Positions 33,022-47,481 of a stretch of 64,000 bases of DNA are shown here, piece by piece. Origin of the DNA: Babylonia areolata (lineage: Eukaryota > Mollusca > Gastropoda > Neogastropoda > Buccinidae). Below the pieces are notes generated by a model that saw nothing but the letters and a program-made list of their open reading frames with translations, was not told the DNA's origin and did not search any database. Position numbers and translations under genes: made by a program. Each line of letters begins with the position of its first letter. The first letter of the stretch is position 1. The stretch spans positions 85,883,732 to 85,947,731 of the forward strand of contig NC_134876.1 in assembly GCF_041734735.1 (NCBI RefSeq), in the 5' to 3' direction.

Positions 33022-33925
33022 AAGATTTAAGCCATTTTGTCTTGTGTTTTGGGGATCACAAAAATTTGTAATGGCGCCAGATAAAGCCAGCATGTCTTGT
33101 ATTTTGGGACCATATACAGTTGTGTATGGGGCCAGATGAAGCCAGCATGTCTTGTATTTTAGGGACCATATACAGTTGTGTATGGGGCCAGATGAAGCCA
33201 GCATGTCTTGCATTTTGGGACCATATACAGTTGTGTATGGGGCCAGATAAAGCCAGCATGTCTTGTATTTTGGGACCACATACAGTTGTGTATGGGGCCA
33301 GATGAAGCCAGCATGTCTTGTATTTTGGGACCACATACAGTTGTGTATGGGGCCAGATGAAGCCAGCATGTCTTGTATTTTGGGACCACATACAGTTGTG
33401 TATGGGGCCAGATGAAGCCAGCATGTCTTGTATTTTGGGACCACATACAGTTGTGTATGGGGCCAGATGAAGCCAGCATGTCTTGTATTTTGGGACCACA
33501 TACAGTTGTGTATGGGGCCAGATGAAGCCAGCATGTCTTGTATTTTTGGGACCACATACAGTTGTGTATGGGGCCAGATGAAGCCAGCATGTCTTGTATT
33601 TTGGGACCACATACAGTTGTGTATGGGGCCAGATAAAGCCAGCATGTCTTGTATTTTGGGACCACATACAGTTGTGTATGGGGCCAGATAAAGCCAGCAT
33701 GTCTTGTATTTTAGGGACCACATACAGTTGTGTATGGGGCCAGATAAAGCCAGCATGTCTTGTATTTTGGGGACCACATATTATCTTGTATATGGGGCCA
33801 GATGAAGTTTTGTCTTTCCATGAGACCAGATAAAACTGCCTTGTCTTACAAACAGAGCACCAGATAAACTTTTGTCTTGTGTCTTATATATGGGACTATA
33901 TAAAGTTGTCATGTCTTTTATCGTA
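33022..33925. repeat. 55-bp tandem satellite
   Basis: About 13 well-conserved units of 55 bp (AGCCAGCATGTCTTGTATTT, GGGACCACATACAGTTGTG, TATGGGGCCAGATGA) lie at 33067-33795. Increasingly degenerate units lie outside on both sides (33022-33066 and 33796-33925). Because 55 is not a multiple of three, a reading frame cycles through three phases every 165 bp and stays open on both strands. The resulting 160-270-codon frames are repeat artefacts. Confidence 0.95.
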
Positions 33926-35768
33926 ACTCTTTTGCCACGAAGTTTCTTTGTAAAAAAAACACTCCCCAGCACCAAATATTTTAGACACCGTGGATTTTTT
34001 CACTTCAAACTTGGTAAAGGGGGGGAGGTTAGTCAGTTTCCTATTGCAAAGGAAAGTTTGATGCACCTGCCAAGCTTTGTTACAAGGTGAAAAATAGTCT
34101 GTTTAGCATGTCCATTCTATGTGTTGACTTAAGTCACCTATGGCTGTGAACTGCCTAGTTGACTAAAGTTGCCTGAATATGGCTTCACTTCCTGTAAACA
34201 AAAAGCAAACAACTGCCACTGTGGCGAGGATGTCTACTTTTTTGTTCCAATTGTGATACTGTAGTACTAATGTGTGGTCACTCAGTACACACAAATCGGG
34301 AGAATTTACCCTGGCTGACTGCCAAGTATCGGTTGAGGAGGAAATGGAGGAAATGATGCTGTATTCAACAGGACACTCAAGTCACGCTGTCGGGAGAATT
34401 TACCCTGGCCATCTGCCATGGTTCAGTGTGTATCAGTGCAGTTAGTCATGTAGAGGGGAAGCTGAGCTACACTGGTGCATCCTGATACAGTGTTTTCTGG
34501 GCGCTGGAGACAGACAGGCGTAAATTATTAAAGGTGGCAAAAGAGTTTAGGACCCGGTAAAGACCCTGTTTTTTTTCTTTTATTCTGTGCAATAGTAGAT
34601 TTTTTTTAATGTTTATTTCATTTCTTTTATGAATTGTTGAGATTCAGCATAATAATATAAACATAATCAAGCTTCTGCATAACATTATTAATGAATGTGT
34701 CTGTGGCAATGGATTTTGTGACTGAAAAACACACACACACACACATAAATGCATGTGCTGAGATTTGCTACAACATTCAGATAGTTCCCAAGTTTTGCTT
34801 AGAATTGATGTTTTGATTGGGCGAGATGGGAGGCTTGTTTTGTGCAAGAGAATCAGCCATGCACAGAGAAGCTGTATTGGAACTGAATCAGTTAATGTTT
34901 CATTTTCTGAGATGTTAAAAAGACTAAGCTGTTTTGACTTTTAAATTGAAGTTCTGATAGGGAAGGATGGAATATTTTGTTTGTGCTGTAAAAAATTATG
35001 ATGAACACTAAAGAAATTGCATTGGGGGTGGGTGGGGGTGGGGGGTGGGTGTTGGGATTACTTTTTTTTTTTTTTTTGTCATTGCAAGTGACCTCATCAT
35101 TTATTCATTGCCGTTGCTGATATATCGATCACAGCAGTAGTTCCAAGTCATGTTATCCTTCGCAGATAGACATACTGAAGTCTCTGATGTTTTACTCATT
35201 ATGTATTTTTAATTATGTGAACAATTAAAGTGTGCATGTGTGAACATGTGCTTAACTGTATACCTGGTGGACTTTTGGGTGCATGGCCAGCTCTGTTGTC
35301 GGTCATCTGCAGTTTCTCACTGGGCTTTGAGAGTATCAATTGGAAGTAGTTTCATTCAGTATGGTTTGGGGTTTGTTATTTGTTGTTGTTTTATTCATTA
35401 CACATATATAAAATTAAGAAAATTTAAATAAAAAAAAATCGGCAGTGTGGCTTTTTTGCAGAGAATGTATTTTCTTTAGATTTCATCAGAGCACTCCAGG
35501 TCTTATTGGGTTCATTAATTACTGACCTCCAGGATTGGATGTATCAAGTATACAGGATAATGTGGAACATTCCCTTCAAAAGATTTTGTTTTTCTGAATT
35601 TTTGGGATGCAAAATGGAAAAACAAACTGTGGTGTTTAAGAAGTATTGGAAAGTTAAATGTGTGTCTTTGATTTGTTTTATATGAGATTGACAGTAGCCG
35701 CATGTCTTGTCAGTTAGTGAATGAATATTAGCGTGTGGGGAGAGAGGAGGAAGCCTGAGGGTATGTGC

Positions 35769-35807
<39 letters not shown>

Positions 35808-35835
35808 AACACAAAGAGTTTTGAGCCTGAGAGTA
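33926..35835 (+). other. T-rich non-coding region with candidate poly(A) signals
   Basis: No coding sequence was recognised. A related phrase CGGGAGAATTTACCCTGGC occurs twice (about 34298 and 34391). A plus-strand AATAAA lies at about 35426, and a minus-strand AATAAA (TTTATT, about 35836) lies next to CT/CA microsatellites (35766-35812). Confidence 0.4.
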
Positions 35836-38800
35836 TTTATTGAGGCAAAGAATGATCTGATTCTTCAATGAGGATGGATATGACAGGAAAACGTAACTCT
35901 AAGCAACAGAAAAATCATGAGCACAAATGCACTGCCAAGATAACGTAAACACGGTAAACAAAAATATGGATACTCCAACAAAAAACTGCAACAGATAACA
36001 TGCCTCACAAAGTGTACCCTGGTCTGAAATTCTCTCCCCTGAAACACAAAACTACATCCCCTAAAGAACTTATAAACAGTTCTTTGAAAAGTGAAGAAGC
36101 ATTTTACAAAATTAGTGCATAATAAACAATTTACATACTCAAAGAGTAAGAAAAATAATGGGGCAAAAAAAAAAAAAAAAAAGGGCATCAACATACATGA
36201 ATCCTTCAACTTCACTGATAAGGTGCATGTGTGTGTGTTCCTTCCTAACCCTTAGTGAAGAGCCTTTTTCATTTTCTTTCAAATATATTCCAATCACAAT
36301 CTAATTATACCTCAAGAAAATTAAAAAGAAAGTGCTGGTCAGTGATTTTTCAGCACGTATCGTGTACATCTGAGACATGCAAGCACAAATTTCCCATACT
36401 GCATGGATAAAAAACAAAACAAAAAAAAACTGCCCTCGGTTTTTTAAAACGCCCATGTGAGGGAAACTCCAAAGAGAAAAAATTTCTTTGCATGTTTCCC
36501 AGTGATCTCAAAGCACAGGTTCCTGACTATAGACTTGTTCTCAAAACCTCTTTTCCCTCTTCAGATGTAGAGTGGGTTCTTTTCTTCTTTTCAATGGAAA
36601 AATGAAAGTGGAAAAAAAGCAAAAGAAAGAAAAAAAAAAGACAGACAGAGAAATGGGGAGGGGGGGGGGGATTTCACTTCAATCCTTCTGCCATATAACT
36701 CTTAACTGCTCAATTTATAATGTTCAAGTCACACAGCCACTCAATTATAAATGAACATCAAGTAACAGTCAGTTCAAGTCACCTTCTTCAGCAACTTTCT
36801 TGAAACTAGGAGTCACATACAAACTGCTCAACATACTATGTGCAGACAGAATTTGAATCAAGACCAAAAAACACTGCATATCATGCAGATTTAGATTATC
36901 CATGTTTCAACAAATCTGAAGTTGAAGTCTAGTATAACTAAGACTGTAATTTTATTTTGAATGAATATTAGTCTCTGTGCATCTATGAAAGAGAGAATGC
37001 ACAAATTCACATGACTTGTATAATTCTGCCAGTACTGTTCATTTGTACACACATGGGGAGAGGGAAATATGTAGTTCCATTTTGAACACCCAACTCCCCT
37101 TAAAAAAAAAGGACTAATTTTATCTTTGTTCACTAATTTATTTTATTTCTGCTACAGCAAGTAACCCATAATTTGTTTTTAAGGGGAACGGCAGAAGTGG
37201 GGGGATTTACCCACAGTATAAAATACAAAAGCAAGAAAATAGGCCCTCCCCCCTCCCAAAGGAAAAAAACAACATTTCTTCATCCATCCCACCCAAGAGC
37301 TCTCAGACTCCTTTGTGAATGAACAAACAATACTGAAACAGTCAACGAGAACTGGACAAACACCCACTGAATTCTCTCACATGATCTGCTATTTCAAACA
37401 CTTTCTTGTTTCTTTTTTTTCTTCTTCAAATCTTGAATCTCAAGCTCTCCATAAACTTCAAACCCTAAATAACAAAACAGAACTTCATGTTTCAAAACTT
37501 CTTGATGAAATACTACAACTCAATTGAAAATAGAAAAAAAAATCTGGTTGACAAAAATGACTTCAACTGACATAATTTATAATGATAAATAATAATAGTG
37601 GTAAAAAGATCTCACAAACGCTGCAATGGTCATTAATCGATCATGACCAATACTTTCACAGCAAGTTTTGCTTGAAAATGCTATAAAACACACATTGCTG
37701 ATTAAATTATTGACAAAGCATATATTTTCTTCTCTACTGTGAGAGAAATGAACGGGGAATTCAAATGAAAAAAAAACAAAAAAACCCCTGCATAACATGA
37801 GCATGAGATCAGCTATTTTCTTTACGCAGGAGAGAGAGAGAGAGAGCGAGAAATTCATTCTTTCCAGAATGTCAATCTGTGACCTAATAACAGCAACCTG
37901 TTTTTACTCATAACCTGAAAGTTTTCCTTTGCATTCGCAAGGGGAAAAAAGAAAAGAAAAAAAGATTCACTGTTACAATCAGATCAGAAGACCAAACACC
38001 AGAGACGAAGATTGATATAAATTCAAGATCATATTTCACAATAAAGAATCCATAAAATTTCTTTAAGTTATATTTTCTTGTAAACATATACAATACCCTT
38101 TCTGACACCTTTTGAAGTATTAGTTCATTCACCACTGGAAAAAAAAAAGAGAGAAAGAAATGTACATATGGCAACTTCACTTCAACTTGTAGCAATAATA
38201 TATCTAAATCTCTTATACATATACATAACAAGTGTACAACAAAAAATATATTATTCTGTAAAAGAGAAATTGAAATGGAAAGAGAAATAATCAACCAGAA
38301 TACATTCTGCAGCTAAAATCAGAATGTTAATAAAATGTCATTTGATCTGTCATAACAGCATTCCAAACATGAAACAAAGAAGAAAAAAAAAACACACAAA
38401 AAACAACACAAAAATAACAAAAAACAAACAAAACACAAAAAAACTGACACAACAGCAAACAAATGGGACTCAAATCTGAGTTAAATGAAAATACAACACT
38501 CACAAACACAAAATAAATAATCATATTTAATATACACCATTTCTTCAACTAAAAAAAAAACAAAAAAAAACCATGTTCAATGGAACTCTAGGATGGCAGG
38601 GAAAGGAGATAATAAGACAATGAATTCGAAAAAAAAACCCACTCTTACACTGTTACCTCAACCAGTCGCAGTTTGTGCCATGACAATTTGCACCCCAAAC
38701 ACCATCCACTGCTAATCCTTGGAGTTTTTAAGCACACAACACACTCTGACCAACCCGTCGAACTGGACAGGAACAACAAAGGCAGTGGTGGAACACAACA

Positions 38801-39951
38801 CAGACATGCACACACTGACAGACAATAGCACAAAATAAACAGATGGACATCATTTGCACCAACAAACATATTTGTCCCTTTTTTTTGTGGGGGGTGCAGG
38901 GGGGAGGGAGGAGGGGTGGTGGTGGTGAAAATACACCTTTCTATAAATTATATTTTCCCTTTTTTTCTTCATAACGTAATGGGGGAAATGATTTGCTAAT
39001 TTGAAAACTTAAAACACCTTTTAAAGTAGCATTTTTTCCTTTTTTGTTTTTAAATAAATGTGGTTTTTCAAGTGATATACATGGAGGTAAATGATATCTT
39101 TTCACTGATATACATTCGTTTGTGAAGACTACTTTGTAAAACAACCATTACATTGACGGACACAAAACTGGTCCGTGATCGTGACCCCGAAAACAAGAAC
39201 CTGTCAGAAAGAATACAGGAAAAAAGCTTGTCCAAAATATTGTAATTGTATGCCCTTTTCTTTTAGAAAGTATAAAAATATATTAAAAAAAAAAAGAAAA
39301 GAAAAAAAGGTGGGGTGGGAGAAAGCATTCATTCGTATCAAGACTGTTAATGTAAAATTTGAACAAACTTTCAATGAACAATATTTACAAACTGTTAACG
39401 ATCCTAACAGAAACTACAATACTAAGGAAGAAAGAAAGAAAGTATATATATAAAAAACCTAAAATCAGGATCTGTACTATTACTAGACTGTTTACTGGAA
39501 CTGATTCAACACTACTATACTGCTGGCATAACAAAACACCAACACTTTCAATTAATGTAGAGAAAAAAGAATCACTGGAAATTCTCACAAGATCTTTAAA
39601 AAGAAACTTTGCTCCAGGTTTTGAGATGTTTTTAATTGTTGTTTTTGCCCCTTCACTTACTTACTACCATGACAGTCCGTGCATGCTTGGATTTGATTTC
39701 GGCAACATTGTGATTTTATCTTTTGGCACTGCCATGAGATGTCTTTGTGAAGGGCTTTTTAAAGACCTCCTCGTGATGGACATTTTCATATAATTATATA
39801 TAATGTAAAGTCTTTGTCAGTTTCATCCCAACTTGGGTAGGTTTTACCTTCACTTCAAAGGCTGACCATGTTTACTTATGTCACAGTTTTCTGTAGTCTC
39901 CGCCACATGAAATCATCTCTGCCGCTGCTGGTTGTTTTTTGTTTTTTTATA

Positions 39952-39985
<34 letters not shown>

Positions 39986-40741
39986 TTTCATTAATTTTAC
40001 ATAACAGGGAAATAAGGTAGTGTCCTTAAATTCAAAACAATTATTCAGCAAACTAGAAGACAAAAAAATGGAACAAAGACTATAAACACAATCAACCTAT
40101 TTCTACAAAGGAACATTTCTTTTTTTTTCTTTCTTTTTCTTTTTTTTAACAATTACATAAGCAAAGGAACCAATTTCCTGACACTACAGAAAAAAAAAGC
40201 AGCAAGAAACAAAACAAACAAGAAACAATCTTCAGGAACACTATGTGGGGTCTTTTTGCCTCCCCCACACCCTCCCCACACCATGCTACCACAAAACTTA
40301 AGTTCTACACCCACTCTGCCACAAACAGACACCACAAATCCTTCACACACGCAAAACACACACACACACACACACACACAAAACAACAACAAAAATCCCA
40401 TGCTACACACATGTACATACATACCATCTGTAGACAACCAACAACAGGACTGATGCTGCCCAACCATACTATACTCCCCATCTCTCTTAGACATACAGTA
40501 CCAAACAAACATTGTTGGATGAAACAGGTGCTGTACATGAATGCCATGTTCTAATGCCAGTGACTGAATCATTGCCTCAGACCAAAACAGGTAGTAGGAA
40601 ACCCAGAAAATAACAGGAAAAAAAAGAAAAAGATACACACCCCTGGAAAAATTCTACTTAACGACACCAAAAGCTAAGCTCCAGACCTACACCCACAACC
40701 ATTTACAACCATTTACAATCTATCACACCAACAGCAGCATA

Positions 40742-40776
<35 letters not shown>

Positions 40777-42868
40777 CCCATTTGATGCTGTGTCCCATCT
40801 GGTGATAGCAATTTTCTGATCCTTGTTTTGTCCACATTTTTGTGGAAATGAAATTACTATCAATGATGCTAAAGCCCACCAATCTAAGACTACATAATTA
40901 ATCATTCACAATTCTTTGCAGTCATTTATATGCCAGTCTACCTAAGCATGTCAGCTTGCCCTCAATAGTCAATCTAATTGTAATCCAATACGCACAATAT
41001 GCCAATCATATCCACTATCAATGGGTTACCCAAAATGTGAATAACTAATTCTTACTTTAAATGTGATTTCACTGGCATTCCCACTCGTGACTAGTAATAC
41101 CAAATATTCTATTCTAAAATAATACCACATTCCACAAAACTTTGCTCAAATTTCTCAAAAATAACACACACAAAAAACCACCAAACAAACAAATAATGAA
41201 CTTGCCCATCTCCTTGCAAAACAATATCTATGACCCTTACAATGATTTACTGCTGTATACTCTACTGTATTGTCCATTACACGGTCACAGCCATTACCAA
41301 ATGGAAATAAATCAAAGATGTAGGTCAACGAAACATTTTCCCCACAATGGAACACAGAACCTGACAGAGGCTTCAATACCCTGTGATGGTGTCATCACCA
41401 TATACTATTTTTGGAAACGAGTAATATCTTTATGTTTACTTTATCTTAACTTTTCAAGCGTCCATGTAAGGTTGAGTGACACACAAAATTACTATGCTAC
41501 CTCAGCTGTCACCTTTACTCCTTTGAACATTTTCTTTCATTATTATTTTCTTTTCAAGGTTTAATATTGCAGAAAGGTTTTGAAGGGGATGGAGGTGGGG
41601 GTGGATGGGGGGGGGGGATGCTGTGGTACAGGGGACAGCCAGTCAGAAGAAAGCCCTGTCCTTTAAGAGTTGGTATCAACTCTTGGTGTGTGTGTGTGTG
41701 CGCGTGCACATGTGTGTGTATATGTGTGAAACAGAAGCTCTGTAAAATACACAAAGTCAACATCAAAAAATAAACTCATCATACTTGGCATCCACAGCTC
41801 ATCTGTGGTGTCAGCAGAGCTAAAAACAGCCACTACCTGAACTGAACAGAAGAACGTCCTTACATAATGTGTAGACTGGCAGCAGAAAAAGGGAATTCGA
41901 GCACTGTACAAACAGATCAGGAGGACTGATCAACCATCACAAAGCATCACACTTCCATCCTGCCTGGAGGTTCAGGGCATGAATTCTGACAGTGCCAGGT
42001 GATTTCTAATTTGATTCCCCCCCCCCCCTTCACCCCCCTCCTTCCCCTAATGTCTAGAAATGTGCAGATCTGCCAGTACTTGAATCTTATGTTGTGTGAA
42101 TACACACACACACACAAAATGATTTTAGTTTAGAGATGTCAAATTTTGAATGAATGATTGGTAAAATTAGTATCTGCCACACCCCAAGAAAATAACCAAA
42201 CATAAAGATGAAACCTTTTTTTTTTATATATATATATATATATATAAATAACTAGTCTGAAAAAGATAATTTTTCCAAAAGCCCACGGATATAAAATCTC
42301 ACTTGTAAAACTAAAAGTGAGCTGGAACCATGTACACTGAAGTACATTTAAAAAAAGTGTTAGAATATATGCAATAATTATGTTATGAAGTGTTAGAATT
42401 ATAAGCAACAGGTTATGAAGTGTTAGAACATATACAATAAGTTATGACACGTTAGAATATATATTGTATATGTTATGAACCACCAAAATATACCTAAACT
42501 GTATATGATATGAAAAGTTAGAATATATACTATAATTATGTTATATGTATATGGTATAAAGTGTTAGAATAAGATCTGTATATGTTTTGAACTCAGATTT
42601 CTTCAAAATATGTATATGTTATAAAGTGTTAGACTAAGTTCTGTATATGTTTTGAACTCAGATTTCTTCAAAATATGAATATATTATAAAGGGTTAGACT
42701 ACGTTCTGTACATGTTTTGAACTCCGATTTCTTCAAAATATTAGTCATTATCAATGATATACACAGTCAAAATAAAATCAAATAAATAAATAAAGCAAAA
42801 TGAAGTAAAACAGAGGGAAAGACTGAGAAAAATAGATTTATAATGTTGTAATTCCAGTTGTAATTCTC
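35836..42868 (-). other. A-rich non-coding stretch, part 1
   Basis: The plus strand is full of A-runs and CAACA motifs, with CA microsatellites at 40357-40380 and 40742-40772 and a TA run at 39956-39981. All open frames are short and low-complexity. No RNA gene was seen. It could be intergenic or a very long 3'UTR on the minus strand. Confidence 0.4.
42350..42745. repeat. AT-rich degenerate repeats, including ~67-bp triplicate
   Basis: GTTATGAAGTGTTAGAATAT recurs at irregular spacing from 42354. A ~67-bp unit with GTTTTGAACTCAGATTTCTT and CAAAATATGTATATG follows three times (42582-42745). Confidence 0.85.
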
Positions 42869-42972
42869 TGATCTTCTTCTTCTGCGTTCACTCGTATGCA
42901 CACGAGTGGGCTTTTACGTGTACGACCGTTTTTACCCCGCCATGTAGGCAGCCATACTCCGTTTTCGGGGGT
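42869..42972 (-). repeat. SINE tail fragment (same family as 47117-47481)
   Basis: The plus strand shows TTCTTCTTCTGCGTTC, GGGCTTTTACGTGTACGACC and CCGCCATGTAGGCAGCC, as in the full-length copy. It lacks the tRNA head and most of the body. Confidence 0.85.
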
Positions 42973-43789
42973 GTAATTCTCTGATAAAACATAATTTTTC
43001 ATTTTGTATATGATGTACTTCACACAAATGATAAATCAGCAGAAAAATTTTAGTCAACATCATCATCATTCATAAAATAAATGGTTTACTTCTGTCCTCC
43101 ATAAAACTGATATTATATCTCTCACTGTAATTTCTGTGTTGGAAAGAAAGCACTTTCATTTCAGTTAATTCCACTTTAAAAACTACTGTTATAAAACTGA
43201 CCCCTTTCTCAGGGCAAGACCTTAAAAATCTGGAACAATGTTACAATCACAAACATATTCTGTAAGCTCTCAAGGCCTTAACAGCCAGATGAACTTTCAT
43301 CACAAAGGTCATGCATATGACACTGAATGGAATCCACAATGCCAACTCAGAACTGTAAAACCAGTGATGTTATTTTGCACAAATTTTGCAACTGATCCTC
43401 CAGGTTGGTGTGAGAAGTTTCTGGGAAACTAAGCCGTTACTAACTAAACCATTCCTTGCATCTCTCACATCTCCCTTACCTTGTGGAAGGTGTCACTTTA
43501 CATATATCTGGGTGTTTTGGGTTTTTTTTTCAATCTTACATGGTTAGCTAGTTTTCTTATATAAACATGTACAATAATAAATAATGAAAAATTAAAACGC
43601 AAACAAAAACAAAACCAACTAAAGAAAACCTTTCCAATGATCTGACATCCTGAAGAGGTAAAGAATACTTAACATCTTCCAAGTCTTAAAGACAGTATTT
43701 CACATCCGAAAAGTCAGAGAAAAAAAAAGGTAATTGGAAGACAGACAAACATAACTTCATTTTTTAAATCAGTTGAAGTGAGATAACTT

Positions 43790-44045
43790 TAATGTACTCT
43801 GTATTCTTACAACTCATATGTTTGTGTACTACTGAAAACTGACTTTCCATGTGCATTAGCCAACAGGTGCCAGAACAAGCTGCATAGTCTTCTGCAAGCA
43901 TAATCTGATCTTTTACATATGTAGGTACATGTACATAAGATTCAGGTACTAGCAAGTCTGCACACATCTTCATCTGGTTTACACAGGAGAAGAAAATAAT
44001 ATCTACCTTTAACCAATTTTGGGTGCTGCTAACTGAGACAGCATA
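43790..44045 (-). repeat. Old SINE body fragment (same family as 47117-47481)
   Basis: Diverged matches in order include GATCTTTTACATATG, TTCAGGTACTAGCAAGTCTG and ACACATCTTCATCTGG, ending near a decayed body at about 44030. Chance frames through it share the words ADLLVPE with the young copy. It is much older than the 47-kb insertion. Confidence 0.65.
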
Positions 44046-44197
44046 GCACAAAGACTTGCTGATGAAAGATCTTTTTCAGCTATTAAAAACAAAAGATTCA
44101 TTATTGTTATATCTGCTGTAATTACTACCATCAATAAGCTTGCTTTCACAAATAAAATAATGTGCAGAGAAATGGGCTGGTCTCAGAAGGAAGCAGC

Positions 44198-44230
<33 letters not shown>

Positions 44231-46197
44231 CATCTTCTTTTAGATGGAAGTGACAAGTCAGAAACTGCCACATACATGTCAGCATGTCCACACTGTTACA
44301 TAAACATTAACAGCTTGACACACACACAGTGACAAAGGTGGAAACAGACACTGAAAGCGGTGTTTGGAGTGAACAAAAAAAAAAAAAACAATGGTTTTTC
44401 ACTGACTGTCAGTTTTACAACAACAAAGCAGCAATCTTTGGAGGAAGTGACAGTAACTCCTATACACACCTATAGCTGTTTGTTAAAAAAAAAACCCAAA
44501 AAAACCAGCACCAAACATCCCCAAAGGACATTAAGTTTCTATCATCTTGAACAGACCTTAAGGTTCCATCTACACCCTTACAGTAATGAAATCTAGAGAC
44601 CATCTGGAGACATGATCAGTATTACAAAACATACACAGGCACAAAGATATGTTCTTACACACATACACAACACACCAACATAAATAATGATTTTTTTTAT
44701 ACCCCTAGCTCTCAATACATATTTCTTATGCATTATGTATATCTATATAACAACATAACTAAACAACCATAACAACAAGCAACACCACGTAAAAGAACAT
44801 ATTTCAAATAATCATAGAAAAGCACTTGTGCGTCATATTCCAAGTCATGACAAATCGCACGTTGCTCTCATTCACGCCTTTGCATCAAGGGAGGTGGGCT
44901 GAACATGGATGATAGTCTTCAAACCCTTGTGAGCTTGGTGAAAATCACCACAATACTGATGCCTACGCAATACCTTGCTTGTATGACAATGATTTCTGAC
45001 CTAAAAATAACCTCCAGTTCACACACGTGTTATCATTAAATCTTCTCATTATCATCCAGTAACATTTTAGCTGAGCTCTTTGGTTTGTAAGTCATGAATA
45101 GTATACCTTTACAGTTTACTCAAAGAAGATTAGTGTGTGGTTGTTTCTTCAGGGCGTGATTTTTTTCTTTCTTAAATTGAACATATCTCTAATGAAAACA
45201 AATTAGAAAGGGAAAGTGCATATGCGACAGCAACAAATGAATCAGTGAGAAGTGAATCAAAAAAATATATAGCAAAATCAAAGTGGTACTTCCCCAATAT
45301 ACCTCTTTCATATAACCAAACGTAACCGCAGAACGTAAAACATCTCAAATATTAGCTTGTCATTTCTAACAACTACAGAGAATCATTCAGACAAACAGTT
45401 GTGTATATGTACACATGTGCGAAACATTGCATTACATTTTACACTATCAATACAACTTTACAATTTTAATTTCAAAGTGGAAAACTGTCTAAAACTGTAT
45501 TGAACGCGAACCTAAATGTTCACTGGGTTTAAATTGTACCTAGCAGTGATATTACTTACTTTAAACTGTTCATTAACTTTGATTTCTGATTAAATTAATG
45601 TTAGTTAATCAAGCGGTCCAACATATAATGAAACAATGAAGCAGTTTAACCCTTGAACAGAATAAGTTCTCTCAGACCTTCAGAATATTTGTGTCATACA
45701 TGTCTCAAGATGCTGAATCACACATCAACATACCTCTTTTCTTGCTTTGAACATCCATATGACATTTGGACACACTGTGTGATATCAGACTGTATGTACA
45801 GACAAACTTGTGTGTGTGCATGTGCATGGGAAAGAAAAAAGAAAAAAAAAGAGAAGTTAATCCTGTCCCTCTGGCATTCAATGCTTTTATCAATTTGGAA
45901 TCCATCACACTAACAGCAAAAATGTACCTTGATTATGACAAATCTAAACCAATTCTTAACTGCAATACATGGTATTGCCAATAATGTTTTCTGACTATTC
46001 AGCACCAGTCTTCTTCACTTCGCACAAAGTTACATGCGAGTGGCATAACTGACGGAATTTTGCGCTGGAGGAAAACTATAAAGTGGGAAGAAGTGCACAC
46101 CAACAGAAGAAGAAACTGCAACTTACAATTCATTTTACAGAAATAACTGACATCGCATATTTCAGAGAGAAATATCCGAAAATTGGGCAGGATTCAT

Positions 46198-46246
<49 letters not shown>

Positions 46247-47116
46247 GCAGAGAAAAGTCTGCACAAATGATGCAGCAGACCCCACCAAGAAAAACACATC
46301 ATCAAAGACTGAGCAACTCTTGGCAGCACAAGCTCACAACATCAAACAGATGACAGATGAATCCAATTAGTTTCATCTGGTCTCAAATGCCAGGTGGAAG
46401 AGCAGGAAAAAATCTAAAAGAAAAGAAAGAAAGAAAAAAAAAAAAGAAACCCTCTGCCTTATTCAGCATATCCACTGTCTTCATACACTCACTATCTTTT
46501 CCAAGTTGGAATACTCACACACTTAACACTTTTTTTCTTATTCTAAATCTGAAGGAGAGTAAAATAGTGGATAACTGGGGTGTGTGGGACTGAAACAAAT
46601 GAAAAAGGAATCAGTTCTTTTTGTCCATGGGAACAAGCTAGGACTTGCAGAAATATCTGTCGCAACCAACACAGCTGAACTGGTGTCCTGTCTGCATTAT
46701 TTTCATCAATCAACACACAATTTTCTCCCCCCTAATGCTGTTCTCCCCCAAGATATCAGTTTATGTGAAGATGTTTTTCCTCAAAAAAACCACTTCAATC
46801 GCAAGCATGAAGCATACAGCAACGCCATTCAAGCTGTTTAAAACTTACAAGGACGGACTTGGGAAAAGAAATTAAATAATGTCATAATACATACATGAAC
46901 CAGCTTCTCTCTCCCTTCACCTGATCCACTCAAAAACAAAAGACAGAAAAAAACCAAAACAAAACAATGGACAGACATTATCAGACAAAACATGGCAACA
47001 CAATGCATTCAATCTTCCTACCAGCTGGACTTGGGGACTTACAGCCTAATAATGGCTCTCAAGGTTGCCTGTTTTCAGGCCTGCACTTCGGAGCAACACT
47101 ACCCAGAGCTACACTC

Positions 47117-47481
47117 CTTCTTCTTCTTCTTCTGCGTTCGTGGGCTGCAACTTGAGTGGGCTTTTACGTGTATGACCGTTTTTACCCCGCCATGTAGGCA
47201 GCCACACTCCGTTTTCGGGGATGTGCATGCTGGGTATGTTCTTGTTTCCATAACCCACCGAACGCTGACATGGATTACAGGATCTTTAACGTGCGTATTT
47301 GATCTTCTGCTTGCGTTTTCACACGAAGGGGGTTCAGGCACTAGCAGGTCTGCACGTATGTTGACCTGGGAGATCGTAAAAATCTCCACCCTTCACCCAC
47401 CAGGCGCCGTCACCGTGATTCGAACCCGGGACCCTCAGATTGACAGTCCAACGCTTTAACCACTCGGCTATTGCGCCCGTC
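47117..47481 (-). mobile_element. Full-length tRNA-derived SINE with 12-bp target duplication
   Basis: This is a 365-bp minus-strand element flanked by a perfect duplication AGAGCTACACTC (47105-47116 and 47482-47493). The head has an A box TAGCCGAGTGG, a GTC at the anticodon position and a B box GGTTCGAATC. The body includes GATCTCCCAGGTCAACATA, and the tail is CGTAAAAGCCCACTC followed by GAAGAAG repeats. The intact duplication implies a young insertion. Confidence 0.9.

Noticed and set aside
32959-33777. A 272-codon minus-strand open frame with repeated phrases (HTQLYVVPK and similar)
   Set aside because: It is the 55-bp satellite read through its three phases; both strands are open for the same reason.
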